This document shows positions 42,743 to 50,898 of a stretch of DNA of 64,000 bases, in pieces; the first letter of the stretch is position 1, and every line of letters begins with the position of its first letter. Below the pieces are notes generated by a model that saw nothing but the letters and a program-made list of their open reading frames with translations, was not told where the DNA came from and ran no database searches. The translations under genes and the position numbers were made by a program. This DNA comes from Desulfofustis sp. PB-SRB1. Its GTDB lineage: Bacteria; Desulfobacterota; Desulfobulbia; Desulfobulbales; Desulfocapsaceae. Where the stretch lies: the NCBI GenBank assembly GCA_016722945.1, contig JAEQMT010000066.1, forward strand, positions 124,001 through 188,000, in the 5' to 3' direction.

Positions 42743-44265
42743 TGGGTGAACCGCTCATGGAGACCGCGACGATACCCCACCGCCTCGGCCACATGATGAA
42801 ATTCGATGGTTTGGCGGGCGTCAAGATCGGCGATGGTGCGGGCCAGTTTAAGAATTCGATGATAGGCACGGGCGGAGAGGCCGAAACTGGTAACCGATTT
42901 TTCCAGCAATCTTGTGGCAGGCTCATCGATGGAGCAGATCTGCTCAATCTCTTTTGGCCCCATATGTCCGTTGGCATGGATTGCCGGAAAACTGGCAAAT
43001 CTGGCTTTTTGCAAGGTGCCTGCTTCGTTAACCCGTTTTCGGATCTCCGCGGATGATTCCGCCGGCCGGCTGGAGCTGAGTTGTTGAAAATCGATGCGCG
43101 GCACCTCCACGAACATATCGATTCGATCGAGCAGCGGGCCGGAAATCCTGCCGGTATAACGCTGGATCTGGGTTTCATTGCACATGCAGGAGGCGGCGGG
43201 ATCGCCGAGATATCCGCAGGGGCAGGGATTCATCGCGCCGATAAGAAGAAATCGGGCCGGAAAGGTAGCGCTTAACTGCGCCCGGGAAACGGTTACTACC
43301 CCATCTTCCAGGGGCTGACGAAGCATTTCCAGAAGATGTTTTTTGAATTCGGGCAGTTCATCGAGAAAGAGCACCCCATGATGGGCCAGAGAGACCTCGC
43401 CGGGCCGCGGTATCGAACCGCCGCCGATGAGCCCGGCATCAGATATGGTGTGGTGCGGTGAGCGAAACGGCCGCCCCTCGATCAAGGCATCGTAGCCGTT
43501 GGTAGCGATACTGTATATTTTGGTGGTCTCCAGTCGTTCGGCAAAGCTCCAATCCGACAAAATAGATGGCAGACATTTAGCCAGCAGCGATTTGCCGGAT
43601 CCAGGCGGCCCCGAGAGCAGCACATTATGCATACCGGCGGCGGCAATCTCCAGGGCCCTTTTGGCTTGTGCCTGGCCTTTGACCGTGGCAAAATCCCAGC
43701 GATAACTGGAGCTTTTGTCGAGATCGGCATCGGTACTGATACAATCAGCCTGGCGTACCCCTTTGAGTATTTCCACCACCTCATAGAGGGAATGAGCGCC
43801 AATCACCTCAACATCTTTCACCAGCGCCGCCTCACCACCGTTTTCCACCGGCACGATCATTTTTTTGTAGCCCGCCTGCGTCGCCGCCAGGGCCATTGGC
43901 AATACCCCGGGAACAGCCCTGATTGAACCATCCAGAGAAAGTTCGCCGACCACGAAAAGCCCGCTGACACTTTCTTGATCGAGGAGCCCGTAGGCAATGA
44001 GCATTCCCAGGGCAATGGGCAGATCATACAGCGGGCCTTCCTTGCGCAGATCGGCGGGAGCAAGGTTAACGGTTACCTTGCGCGATCTGAATTTATACCC
44101 GCAATTCTTGATGGCCGCCTTCACCCGGTCTTTACTTTCCCGCACCGAATGATCCGGCAGCCCCACCGTGGTGAAACTGGGCAGGCCGTTGCCTACGTCG
44201 ACTTCCACCAGCACCGGCACCCCGTCGATTCCCTTGATGGCGCCACTGGTTACCCTAGCAAGCAT
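42739..44265 (-). CDS. comM: YifB/ComM family Mg-chelatase-like AAA+ ATPase
   Basis: A 508-residue ComM-type protein, a hexameric helicase that in transformable species promotes branch migration during integration of incoming DNA. An N-terminal Lon-protease-like fold (VDVGNGLPSFTTVGLPDHSVRESKDRV) precedes the AAA+ core: Walker A GPPGSGKS, Walker B LFLDELPEF, and the zinc-like Cys cluster CPCGYLGD. The C-terminal Mg-chelatase domain ends SARAYHRILKLARTIADLD. It heads the leftward chain of four overlapping genes. Confidence 0.95.
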   Translation of the reverse strand: MLARVTSGAIKGIDGVPVLVEVDVGNGLPSFTTVGLPDHSVRESKDRVKAAIKNCGYKFRSRKVTVNLAPADLRKEGPLYDLPIALGMLIAYGLLDQESVSGLFVVGELSLDGSIRAVPGVLPMALAATQAGYKKMIVPVENGGEAALVKDVEVIGAHSLYEVVEILKGVRQADCISTDADLDKSSSYRWDFATVKGQAQAKRALEIAAAGMHNVLLSGPPGSGKSLLAKCLPSILSDWSFAERLETTKIYSIATNGYDALIEGRPFRSPHHTISDAGLIGGGSIPRPGEVSLAHHGVLFLDELPEFKKHLLEMLRQPLEDGVVTVSRAQLSATFPARFLLIGAMNPCPCGYLGDPAASCMCNETQIQRYTGRISGPLLDRIDMFVEVPRIDFQQLSSSRPAESSAEIRKRVNEAGTLQKARFASFPAIHANGHMGPKEIEQICSIDEPATRLLEKSVTSFGLSARAYHRILKLARTIADLDARQTIEFHHVAEAVGYRRGLHERFTQ

Positions 44266-44299
44266 TGTCTCTCATGTGGCCGTCTGTTCTCTTTACGGT

Positions 44300-45058
44300 T
44301 CACGGCTGATAGCAGCGATGCAGCCAGTGGCACTCTTCTCCTCCCCGGCGGGTATACAGATAGCGCGGCGGATGGGTGATGGCCGTTACCGTTGCACGTC
44401 TGGTAGCACCGATCAGCACTCTCACCGGGTTCATCGCCTCCGGATAGGGGTAGATGAATTGTTGCCTGAACACGGATACATCATGACGCTTCAAAACCTC
44501 ACAAAGCTCCATCACCAGGTGGGCAGGATATATGAAATAGGCGGCCCCGTCAATGCACAGGGTAGAGCGGGCAGCCGCAACAAAAGAGTGTAAAGATGAG
44601 TCGAGGCGACGGGTGGCACGCAGGCGCTGCCGGTTACCACTGTTTCTGCCATCTCCTATCTGATAGTAAGGAGGATTGCACACTACCAGCGAGTAGCACT
44701 TTTTCTCACACAATCCGAGATGGTCGGTAACGCTGCCGGTAATCACCTCAAACTGGTTCATGTATCCGTTTACCCGAATGTTTAACCGGGCAAGTTCCGC
44801 CAGTTCCGGCTGCACTTCCACCCCGGTTACCCGCTCAATTGCACTCTGATGCCGATACAAAAGGATAAGGCCGAGGATACCGCCGCCGGCGCCGATATCA
44901 AGCACCCGGTGTCGGCCCCTGATCTCGGGGAAATGGGCAAGCATCACCGAATCAAGGGAAAATCGATAGCCGCTGCGGTATTGATAATAGATGAGCCGTT
45001 CAGCAAAAAGGGTATCACGGCTCAGGTGGGGGACTGGGTTATTCACCTTGAAATACAA
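44300..45058 (-). CDS. tRNA1(Val) (adenine(37)-N6)-methyltransferase-like enzyme
   Basis: A 252-residue class I SAM-dependent methylase of the TrmN6/YfiC group. The N-terminal segment YQYRSGYRFSLDSVMLAHF, the SAM motif VLDIGAGGGILGLIL, the acidic EVQPELAELA and the catalytic VCNPPYY are visible. TrmN6 methylates A37 of tRNA-Val1 in Escherichia coli. Its gene is upstream of comM with a 34-bp gap and divergent from queD. A related N6-adenine methylase specificity is possible. Confidence 0.85.
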   Translation of the reverse strand: MYFKVNNPVPHLSRDTLFAERLIYYQYRSGYRFSLDSVMLAHFPEIRGRHRVLDIGAGGGILGLILLYRHQSAIERVTGVEVQPELAELARLNIRVNGYMNQFEVITGSVTDHLGLCEKKCYSLVVCNPPYYQIGDGRNSGNRQRLRATRRLDSSLHSFVAAARSTLCIDGAAYFIYPAHLVMELCEVLKRHDVSVFRQQFIYPYPEAMNPVRVLIGATRRATVTAITHPPRYLYTRRGGEECHWLHRCYQP

Positions 45059-45212
45059 TGGTGTCTTCTCATCACCATCAAGAAAATTCGGTGTGCCGTC
45101 TCATTGCATGAGAGCGGAACCCTTGAGGGTTTGGCTGCAATGCACTATGATAAGGGCTGAAACGATGTCCATGAATCTTCCCTGTTCGCGGACAAGGACC
45201 AGAACAGTTTCC

Positions 45213-45250
45213 AGGAACCTTGAAATATATGAATTTCGTTCAGGGTGTTC
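45213..45250 (+). repeat. degenerate fragment resembling one end of the MITE-like repeat
   Basis: The stretch GGAACCTTGAAATATATG followed by AATTTCGTTCAGG resembles the left end of copy A at 19398 (GGGAGCCTTGAAAAATG then AGAATTTTCGTTCAAG). Only the first 35 bases or so are similar; the rest is absent. It may be a remnant or a chance hairpin. Confidence 0.3.
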
Positions 45251-45276
45251 CTCTCACTTAACCACACGGAAGGGAT

Positions 45277-45660
45277 ATGTACGATATTTTTATCAATACC
45301 CACTTTTCCAGCGGCCACCATTTACGTGATTACCCCGGCTCCTGTGAGTACCCTCACGGCCATAACTGGAAGGTGCGGGTCACGGTGCGGGCCCACGAAC
45401 TGGACGAGGTCGGCATGGGAATCGATTTCAAGGTGCTGAAACAGCATGTCAAGGTGGTCATCGAACAACTCGATCACCGCAACCTCAACGAGATGGAACC
45501 CTTTACCACGGTAAATCCCTCGTCTGAACATATCGCCCGCTACATATTCGAACAGCTTCAGGCCCCGCTCGCCACTGCCCGCTACCATCTCTTCAGCGTC
45601 AGTGTACATGAAACGGACAGTGCCGGTCTTATCTACTATGGAAAAAGCGACCGACCGTAA
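45277..45660 (+). CDS. queD: 6-carboxy-5,6,7,8-tetrahydropterin synthase
   Basis: Second step of queuosine (7-deazaguanine) synthesis, converting dihydroneopterin triphosphate to 6-carboxytetrahydropterin. The 127 residues show the zinc His in SSGHHL and HGHNW, the active-site Cys in CEYPHGH, GIDFKVLK, LDHRNLN and the C-terminal HETDSAGLIYY. AAGGGA lies upstream of the ATG. It precedes the nucleotide-sugar dehydrogenase by 20 bp; other queuosine genes are not in the window. Confidence 0.94.
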   Translation: MYDIFINTHFSSGHHLRDYPGSCEYPHGHNWKVRVTVRAHELDEVGMGIDFKVLKQHVKVVIEQLDHRNLNEMEPFTTVNPSSEHIARYIFEQLQAPLATARYHLFSVSVHETDSAGLIYYGKSDRP

Positions 45661-45680
45661 CCGCTTGCTGGTATAAATAG

Positions 45681-46949
45681 ATGACCGCGCCACATATCGG
45701 TATTCTCGGTCTCGGCTACGTCGGGCTGCCCCTTGCCGTTGCATTCGGCAAACACTATCAGACGGTGGGGTTTGATCTCGATGCAACACGCATCGCCGAG
45801 CTCAACGCTGGGATCGATGTCACCCGTGAAGTTGAGTCAGATGATCTCGCCGAGGCACGTCAGCTTCGCTTTTCACATACAAAAACAGATCTTGCCCATT
45901 GTACCTGCTTCATCGTGGCGGTACCCACTCCCATCGATGCCTGGCGGCGGCCTGATCTGCACCCACTGCGCTCAGCCTCGGAGATAGTAGGCGAATTTCT
46001 AAAACCGGGAGATATCGTCATCTATGAGTCGACGGTGTATCCCGGCGCCACTGAAGAGGTATGCGTACCCATTTTAGAGAAAGTATCCGGGCTGCGCTAC
46101 AATCAAGACTTTTTCTGCGGGTACAGCCCCGAACGTATCAACCCGGGCGATAAAGCCCATCGATTGACGGATATCGTCAAAATCACCTCCGGTTCCACTG
46201 AAGAGACCGCCAACCGGGTGGATGAATTGTACGGCTCCATCGTCACCGCCGGTACCTACCGGGCCGGCTCCATCGCCGTAGCCGAGGCCGCCAAGGTGAT
46301 CGAGAATACCCAGCGTGATGTCAACATTGCATTGGTCAATGAACTTGCCCTAATCTTCGACCGGCTGAACATCAATACCGCGGAGGTATTGACGGCGGCC
46401 GCCACCAAATGGAATTTTCTGCCGTTCAAGCCGGGCCTGGTGGGCGGTCACTGCATCGGCGTCGATCCCTACTATCTTACCCACAAGGCCCAGGAAATCG
46501 GCTATCACCCAGAGATGATCCTGGCCGGCCGGCGCATTAACGATGCCATGGGATCATATGTTGCCCAGCGGGTCATCAAGTTGATGCTGCAAAAAGATAT
46601 CGAGATGAAGGGGGCCGAGGTACTCGTGCTTGGCCTGAGCTTTAAGGAAAATTGCCCCGATCTGCGCAATACCCGGGTGATTGACATCATCAACGAGCTC
46701 AGCGAGTATGGGCTCACGATTTCGGTGCATGACCCGTGGGTATCCAGCCACGAGGCGTGGGAAAAATACCATATCAAAACGCTCCAATCTGCCGCCGGAA
46801 AGCGCTTTGAGGCGGTGGTGCTGGCCGTTGCCCATGAAGAATTCACCAGTCGCCCGCCGGAATTCTGGCGCGGCCTGCTCAAAACTCCCGCCGTGCTGTT
46901 TGACGTGAAGGGGATTCTACCGCCGACGCTTATTGACGGATCTCTTTAG
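45681..46949 (+). CDS. tviB: nucleotide-sugar dehydrogenase (TviB/WecC type, UDP-HexNAc 6-dehydrogenase)
   Basis: Oxidises the C6 of a UDP-sugar to a uronic acid for surface polysaccharide. The 422 residues have the NAD motif GILGLGYVGLPLA, VPTPID, YESTVYPGATEE, GYSPERINPGDK, and the substrate segment GGHCIGVDPYYLTHKA characteristic of the TviB subgroup (UDP-N-acetylglucosamine or galactosamine). The catalytic Cys is in GGHCIG. No glycosyltransferases or export genes adjoin it. Its end overlaps the convergent smr gene by four bases. Confidence 0.9.
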   Translation: MTAPHIGILGLGYVGLPLAVAFGKHYQTVGFDLDATRIAELNAGIDVTREVESDDLAEARQLRFSHTKTDLAHCTCFIVAVPTPIDAWRRPDLHPLRSASEIVGEFLKPGDIVIYESTVYPGATEEVCVPILEKVSGLRYNQDFFCGYSPERINPGDKAHRLTDIVKITSGSTEETANRVDELYGSIVTAGTYRAGSIAVAEAAKVIENTQRDVNIALVNELALIFDRLNINTAEVLTAAATKWNFLPFKPGLVGGHCIGVDPYYLTHKAQEIGYHPEMILAGRRINDAMGSYVAQRVIKLMLQKDIEMKGAEVLVLGLSFKENCPDLRNTRVIDIINELSEYGLTISVHDPWVSSHEAWEKYHIKTLQSAAGKRFEAVVLAVAHEEFTSRPPEFWRGLLKTPAVLFDVKGILPPTLIDGSL

Positions 46950-47248
46950 GCGTCGTCTCTTCTCAACTCAACCAGAGTCGCTCCCCAGCTGCCGCCGGTT
47001 TCATCGGCCAGGCGGAAGTGAGCCACCCAGGATATCCGGCTGAGGATTGCGTGGACTGAACGGCGCAACGCCCCACTACCCTTGCCGTGCACTATCCTGA
47101 CGGTAAGAATCCCCTTGCCGCGGCACTCTTCAAGGTAGTCTGGAATCAGATGTTTCAGATCTTTGGGCGAGAAGTGATGCAAATCCAGGGTACCGTCTAT
47201 GGCCAGAACAACCGGTTCGTGGAAATCCTCTGCCATGGGGTTATCCAT
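46946..47248 (-). CDS. Smr domain protein
   Basis: A 100-residue small MutS-related domain, a putative nicking nuclease or RNA-processing fold. It has the motif LDLHHFSPKDLKHLI and the signature VRIVHGKGSGALRRSVHAIL. The ATG at 47248 lies in the last codons of lpxB, overlapping by eight bases; the frame is open to 47296. Stand-alone Smr proteins have uncertain roles, including action on RNA of stalled ribosomes. Confidence 0.88.
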   Translation of the reverse strand: MDNPMAEDFHEPVVLAIDGTLDLHHFSPKDLKHLIPDYLEECRGKGILTVRIVHGKGSGALRRSVHAILSRISWVAHFRLADETGGSWGATLVELRRDDA

Positions 47249-48395
47249 TTTCTTGCAATAGCTCCCGGGCAACCTGAGCAGCGCGGCGGGACGCACCCGG
47301 CTTGCCGAGCAGTTTACGCACGGTCATAAAATTTTGTCGTGTGGAATACGCGGTGTGCTCATCGTACAGCAGCTTGTCGAGCCACTTTGCCAGCGCAGGG
47401 GCGGTGACCTCATGCTGTAACAACTCGGGAACAATTCGTTTACCAGCGATGAGATTAACCAACGAGAAGTAGTCGATTCTGACCAGCATACGGCCGAGCC
47501 AGTAGGTAAGCGGGCTGAGTTTGTAGGTAACGATCATCGGCGTATTGAGCAAGAGCAGTTCCAGGGTTACCGTGCCCGAGGCGGTAATCACCGCCTCGCA
47601 GGAGGCCATCAGCTCATAGCGATGATCCGACACCACCCGAATATCGAGCAGATCGCGATAACCGGCAAGACCGCAGCGATCAAGTTCATCCTCGCTGATG
47701 GTTGAGGCCCGGGGGATGACAAAGCAGAAGCGCTCAGACCGTTTTTCACTGATTTCTCGGGCCGCATCCAGAAACAGTGGTAACAGCCGTTTTACCTCCT
47801 TTACCCGGCTGCCCGGCAGCAAGCCCACCACCCGGACACCGGGGGCGATGGCATAACGGGATTTGAACTCTTCCGTGCTGAATTGCGTTACTACCGAGTC
47901 CAGTAACGGGTGACCGACATAGTGGGCATCGACGCCATGGGAGCGGTAAAAAGATTCCTCAAAGGGCAGGATGACACCGATGCGGTCGATTCGATTGGCC
48001 ATGGTTTTCACCCGGCCTGTGCGCCATGCCCAGATCTGCGGACTGATGTAGTAAAAAATGGGAATTCCCAGTTTTTTTGCCCGACGGGCCAGCAGAAGGT
48101 TAAAATCGGGCAGATCGACGAGGATAAGCAATTTTATATTTCCCCGGGAAAGGCGGCGGCGAAGAACCCTCTGGGCACCGAGGATATCACCCAGATGAGA
48201 GATCACCTCAAAGATTCCCACCACCGATATTTTTGCCGCATCACAGAGCAGTTCGACGCCTGCCCGGTCCAATTCTTGGCCCCCCATCCCGGAAAAATGA
48301 ATCGAGGGAACCAGGGTACGCAGTTCGGCAACCAATCGGCTGCCATGCAGATCGCCGGACGCCTCACCGGCGACGATCATAATCTCATCACCCAT
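47241..48395 (-). CDS. lpxB: lipid-A-disaccharide synthase
   Basis: Glycosyltransferase joining UDP-2,3-diacylglucosamine and lipid X to make the lipid A disaccharide, at the inner membrane. The 384 residues show VAGEASGDLHGSRLVAEL, ISPQIWAWRTGRVKTM, HYVGHPLLD, LLPGSRVKEV and ASGTVTLELLLLNTPMIVTY. It overlaps the upstream Gfo/Idh gene by eight bases and smr by eight. lpxK and lpxC lie 6-8 kb away on the other strand. Confidence 0.97.
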   Translation of the reverse strand: MGDEIMIVAGEASGDLHGSRLVAELRTLVPSIHFSGMGGQELDRAGVELLCDAAKISVVGIFEVISHLGDILGAQRVLRRRLSRGNIKLLILVDLPDFNLLLARRAKKLGIPIFYYISPQIWAWRTGRVKTMANRIDRIGVILPFEESFYRSHGVDAHYVGHPLLDSVVTQFSTEEFKSRYAIAPGVRVVGLLPGSRVKEVKRLLPLFLDAAREISEKRSERFCFVIPRASTISEDELDRCGLAGYRDLLDIRVVSDHRYELMASCEAVITASGTVTLELLLLNTPMIVTYKLSPLTYWLGRMLVRIDYFSLVNLIAGKRIVPELLQHEVTAPALAKWLDKLLYDEHTAYSTRQNFMTVRKLLGKPGASRRAAQVARELLQENG

Positions 48396-49383
48396 GAGTG
48401 CGAGGGGATCGCAGGTGCTGAAACAATTCCAGTTGCTGGTGGGCCTTGATCTGATCGATTACCTGGAGCACTACATCCAGGGCATTGCGCCCCTCGCGCC
48501 CGGAGACATCCGGTCTGGTCCGGGTGCGGACATGGTGGATGAATTGTTCAATCTCGCTGTAGAGCGCGTCGCCGCCTGGAAACGAACGCACCTCGGTGGT
48601 CTGTTTGGGCAAGCCGTTTTCCTGTAACTCGTCGCCAAGATCAATGGTCATAACCTTTTTGTTGGCAAAATCGACCGTAATATGCGAGCCGGGTTGAAAA
48701 ATTCTCATCTTCCGGCTGGTGGCCATGGCAATTCTGGAAACGGTGATATTGGCGGTGGCGCCGTTTTCAAAAATCAGCCGGGCATTGGCGATATCGGTGG
48801 TGGCGGTTACCACCGGGGCGCCTACGGTATGGATGGTTTTGAGCGGTGATTCGATGATGGTGAGGATAATATCGATGTCGTGAATCATCAGATCCAGCAC
48901 CACATCGACATCCACACCACGTGGTTTGAACGGGGCCAACCGATGACTTTCGATAAATACCGGGCTGGTCAGCAATGGTTTGATCGCCATCACCGCCGGA
49001 TTAAACCGCTCCAGATGGCCAACCTGAAGAATCGCCTGCCGGGCATCGGCCTGATCAATCAGCTCATCGGCCTGTGCCAGGGTGACGGTCATCGGTTTTT
49101 CCAGCAGTACATCGATGTTTTGCTCAAGACAAGTTAGGGCAACGGGGAAATGGTCGCTGGTGGGAACGACAATGGAAACCGCGTCAACAAGCGGCAGCAG
49201 TTCGTGATAGTTGGTAAATGACCGGCAACCGCATTCCTCCCCTACTTCATGGGCCCGCTTCTGGTCGATATCGACAACACCGACAAGCTCGACATCGGCC
49301 AGCGCCTGATACTTCTGGGCATGAAACCGCCCCAGATACCCGACGCCAATCACCCCGGCTTGTATTTTTTTTCCCGTGCTCAC
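48388..49383 (-). CDS. Gfo/Idh/MocA family oxidoreductase, GnnA-like
   Basis: A 331-residue NAD(P)-dependent sugar dehydrogenase. The Rossmann motif is GVIGVGYLGRFH, the catalytic Lys in LLEKPM, and GHLERFNPAV and DLMIHDIDIIL are visible. Its overlap with lpxB suggests a lipid A role. GnnA, which oxidises UDP-GlcNAc at C3 so that lipid A carries diamino sugars, is a family member found beside lpx genes. The transaminase partner GnnB is not in the window. A generic sugar dehydrogenase is the alternative. Confidence 0.85.
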   Translation of the reverse strand: MSTGKKIQAGVIGVGYLGRFHAQKYQALADVELVGVVDIDQKRAHEVGEECGCRSFTNYHELLPLVDAVSIVVPTSDHFPVALTCLEQNIDVLLEKPMTVTLAQADELIDQADARQAILQVGHLERFNPAVMAIKPLLTSPVFIESHRLAPFKPRGVDVDVVLDLMIHDIDIILTIIESPLKTIHTVGAPVVTATTDIANARLIFENGATANITVSRIAMATSRKMRIFQPGSHITVDFANKKVMTIDLGDELQENGLPKQTTEVRSFPGGDALYSEIEQFIHHVRTRTRPDVSGREGRNALDVVLQVIDQIKAHQQLELFQHLRSPRTHG

Positions 49384-49408
49384 CTGAAATTATACGTGGC
49401 GCCACCTG

Positions 49409-50116
49409 CTACATGCCGAGGTATGCCTTTTGTACCTCCGGATTGTTCAGCAATGTCTCGGCACTGCCGGTGGTGGCGATCTTGCCGTTTTCCAATACAT
49501 AGCCACGATTTGCAACCTGCAGTGCCTGGTGGGCGTTCTGCTCCACAAGAAAGATGGTGGTGCCGTTGTCGTGGTTTATTTTCTTGATGATCTCAAATAT
49601 CTGTTTGATGATAAGCGGCGCCAGTCCCATGGATGGTTCATCCAGCAGCAGAAGTTTCGGTCTGGCCATGAGCGCCCGGGAAAGCGAGAGCATCTGCTGT
49701 TCGCCACCGCTGAGCGTGCCGCCGTCCTGATGGCGGCGTTCGGCCAGGATCGGAAACAGGGAAAAGACGTATTCCAGGTCTTTTTTCACCTCTCTGGTGT
49801 CGTTTCGCAGAAACGCGCCCATGTCGAGATTTTCCTGAACCGTCAGTTCTGGAAAGATATGCCTTCCCTCAGGAACCTGCACCACCCCTTTTTTGACGAT
49901 TTCATCGGTGGCAAGGGCCTGAATTTCTTCCTCGTTAAGCAGAATTTTTCCGGTTCGGCAGCGAACAATGCCGGAAATGGTGAGCAGCGTGGTGGATTTA
50001 CCGGCTCCGTTGGCGCCGATCAGAGTGATGATTTCGCCGCGGTTGACCTCGAGGCTTATCCCCTTTACCGCCAGGATATTACCATAGCCCGACTGCACGG
50101 TCTCGAGCTTAAGCAT
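49409..50116 (-). CDS. livF: branched-chain amino acid ABC transporter ATP-binding protein
   Basis: ATPase subunit, 235 residues from ATG 50116 (MLKLETVQSGYG), with GAGG just upstream; the TTG extension to 50131 is rejected. Walker A is GANGAGKST, the signature LSGGEQQMLSLSRAL, Walker B LLLDEPSMGL, and the segment LVEQNAHQALQVANRGYVLENG is typical of LivF. It overlaps livG by eight bases and is the last gene of the operon. Confidence 0.95.
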   Translation of the reverse strand: MLKLETVQSGYGNILAVKGISLEVNRGEIITLIGANGAGKSTTLLTISGIVRCRTGKILLNEEEIQALATDEIVKKGVVQVPEGRHIFPELTVQENLDMGAFLRNDTREVKKDLEYVFSLFPILAERRHQDGGTLSGGEQQMLSLSRALMARPKLLLLDEPSMGLAPLIIKQIFEIIKKINHDNGTTIFLVEQNAHQALQVANRGYVLENGKIATTGSAETLLNNPEVQKAYLGM

Positions 50117-50897
50117 CGACCTCTTCCCCAAGATAGGCTTTGATTACGGTGGGGTTGTTGCGAATCTGCTCGGGGGTGCCCTCGGCAATTTTTTTACCGT
50201 AATCCATAACAAATATCCGCTCGGACAGATTCATCACCAGTTTCATATCATGTTCGATAAGCAGAATCGACTGGCCCTCGGCGGCAATGGATTGAATGAG
50301 GTTGACCAGCTCGCTGGTTTCCTGCGGATTCATACCGGCAGCCGGCTCGTCCAGCAGCAGCAGTTCCGGCTCGGTGGCCAGGGCCCGGGCAATCTCCAGC
50401 CGCCGTTGGGCGCCGTAGGGAAGATTCTTGGCAATCTCATTTTCATACTGGGTAAGCCCGATCTTGACAAGCATACGATGGCTGCTCTCAATGATGCTGT
50501 CTTCTTCCATCCGGGTACTTGTATTTCGTACCAGAGCCCCGAAAATGGTTGAACTGGTGCGGCAATGGCGACCGATCATAACATTTTCCAGCACCGTCAT
50601 CTGCGGGAAAAGCCGGATATTTTGAAAGGTTCTGGCCAGTCCCACCTCCGTTACCCGATTCGGCTTCATGCCTTTCAGACTTGCCCGGGAAGAACCCTGT
50701 CGATACAGAAATATATCACCCTTGGTTGGGCGATAAAGACCGGTTATACAATTAAAAAATGTGGTTTTGCCGGCCCCGTTGGGACCGATCAGGGCAACGA
50801 TCTCGCCCTGCTTGACATCAAGATCAACGTTGTTGAGGGCCCGTATCCCGCCAAAGTCCATGGTGAGACCGACTACCTCGAGAATTCGCCCGTTCAT
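50109..50897 (-). CDS. livG: branched-chain amino acid ABC transporter ATP-binding protein
   Basis: Second ATPase of the importer, 262 residues. Walker A is GPNGAGKTT, followed by the LivG-type LARTFQNIRLFPQMTVLENVMIG, the signature LPYGAQRRLEIARAL, Walker B LLLDEPAAGMNPQE and IEHDMKLVMNLSERIFVMDYG. It is one base after the livM stop and overlaps livF. Confidence 0.95.
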   Translation of the reverse strand: MNGRILEVVGLTMDFGGIRALNNVDLDVKQGEIVALIGPNGAGKTTFFNCITGLYRPTKGDIFLYRQGSSRASLKGMKPNRVTEVGLARTFQNIRLFPQMTVLENVMIGRHCRTSSTIFGALVRNTSTRMEEDSIIESSHRMLVKIGLTQYENEIAKNLPYGAQRRLEIARALATEPELLLLDEPAAGMNPQETSELVNLIQSIAAEGQSILLIEHDMKLVMNLSERIFVMDYGKKIAEGTPEQIRNNPTVIKAYLGEEVDA

Positions 50898-50898
50898 G

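Noticed and set aside
45059-45276. PreQ1 riboswitch upstream of queD
   Set aside because: I could not find the preQ1 aptamer core or pseudoknot pairing; only the degenerate repeat-like hairpin is present.
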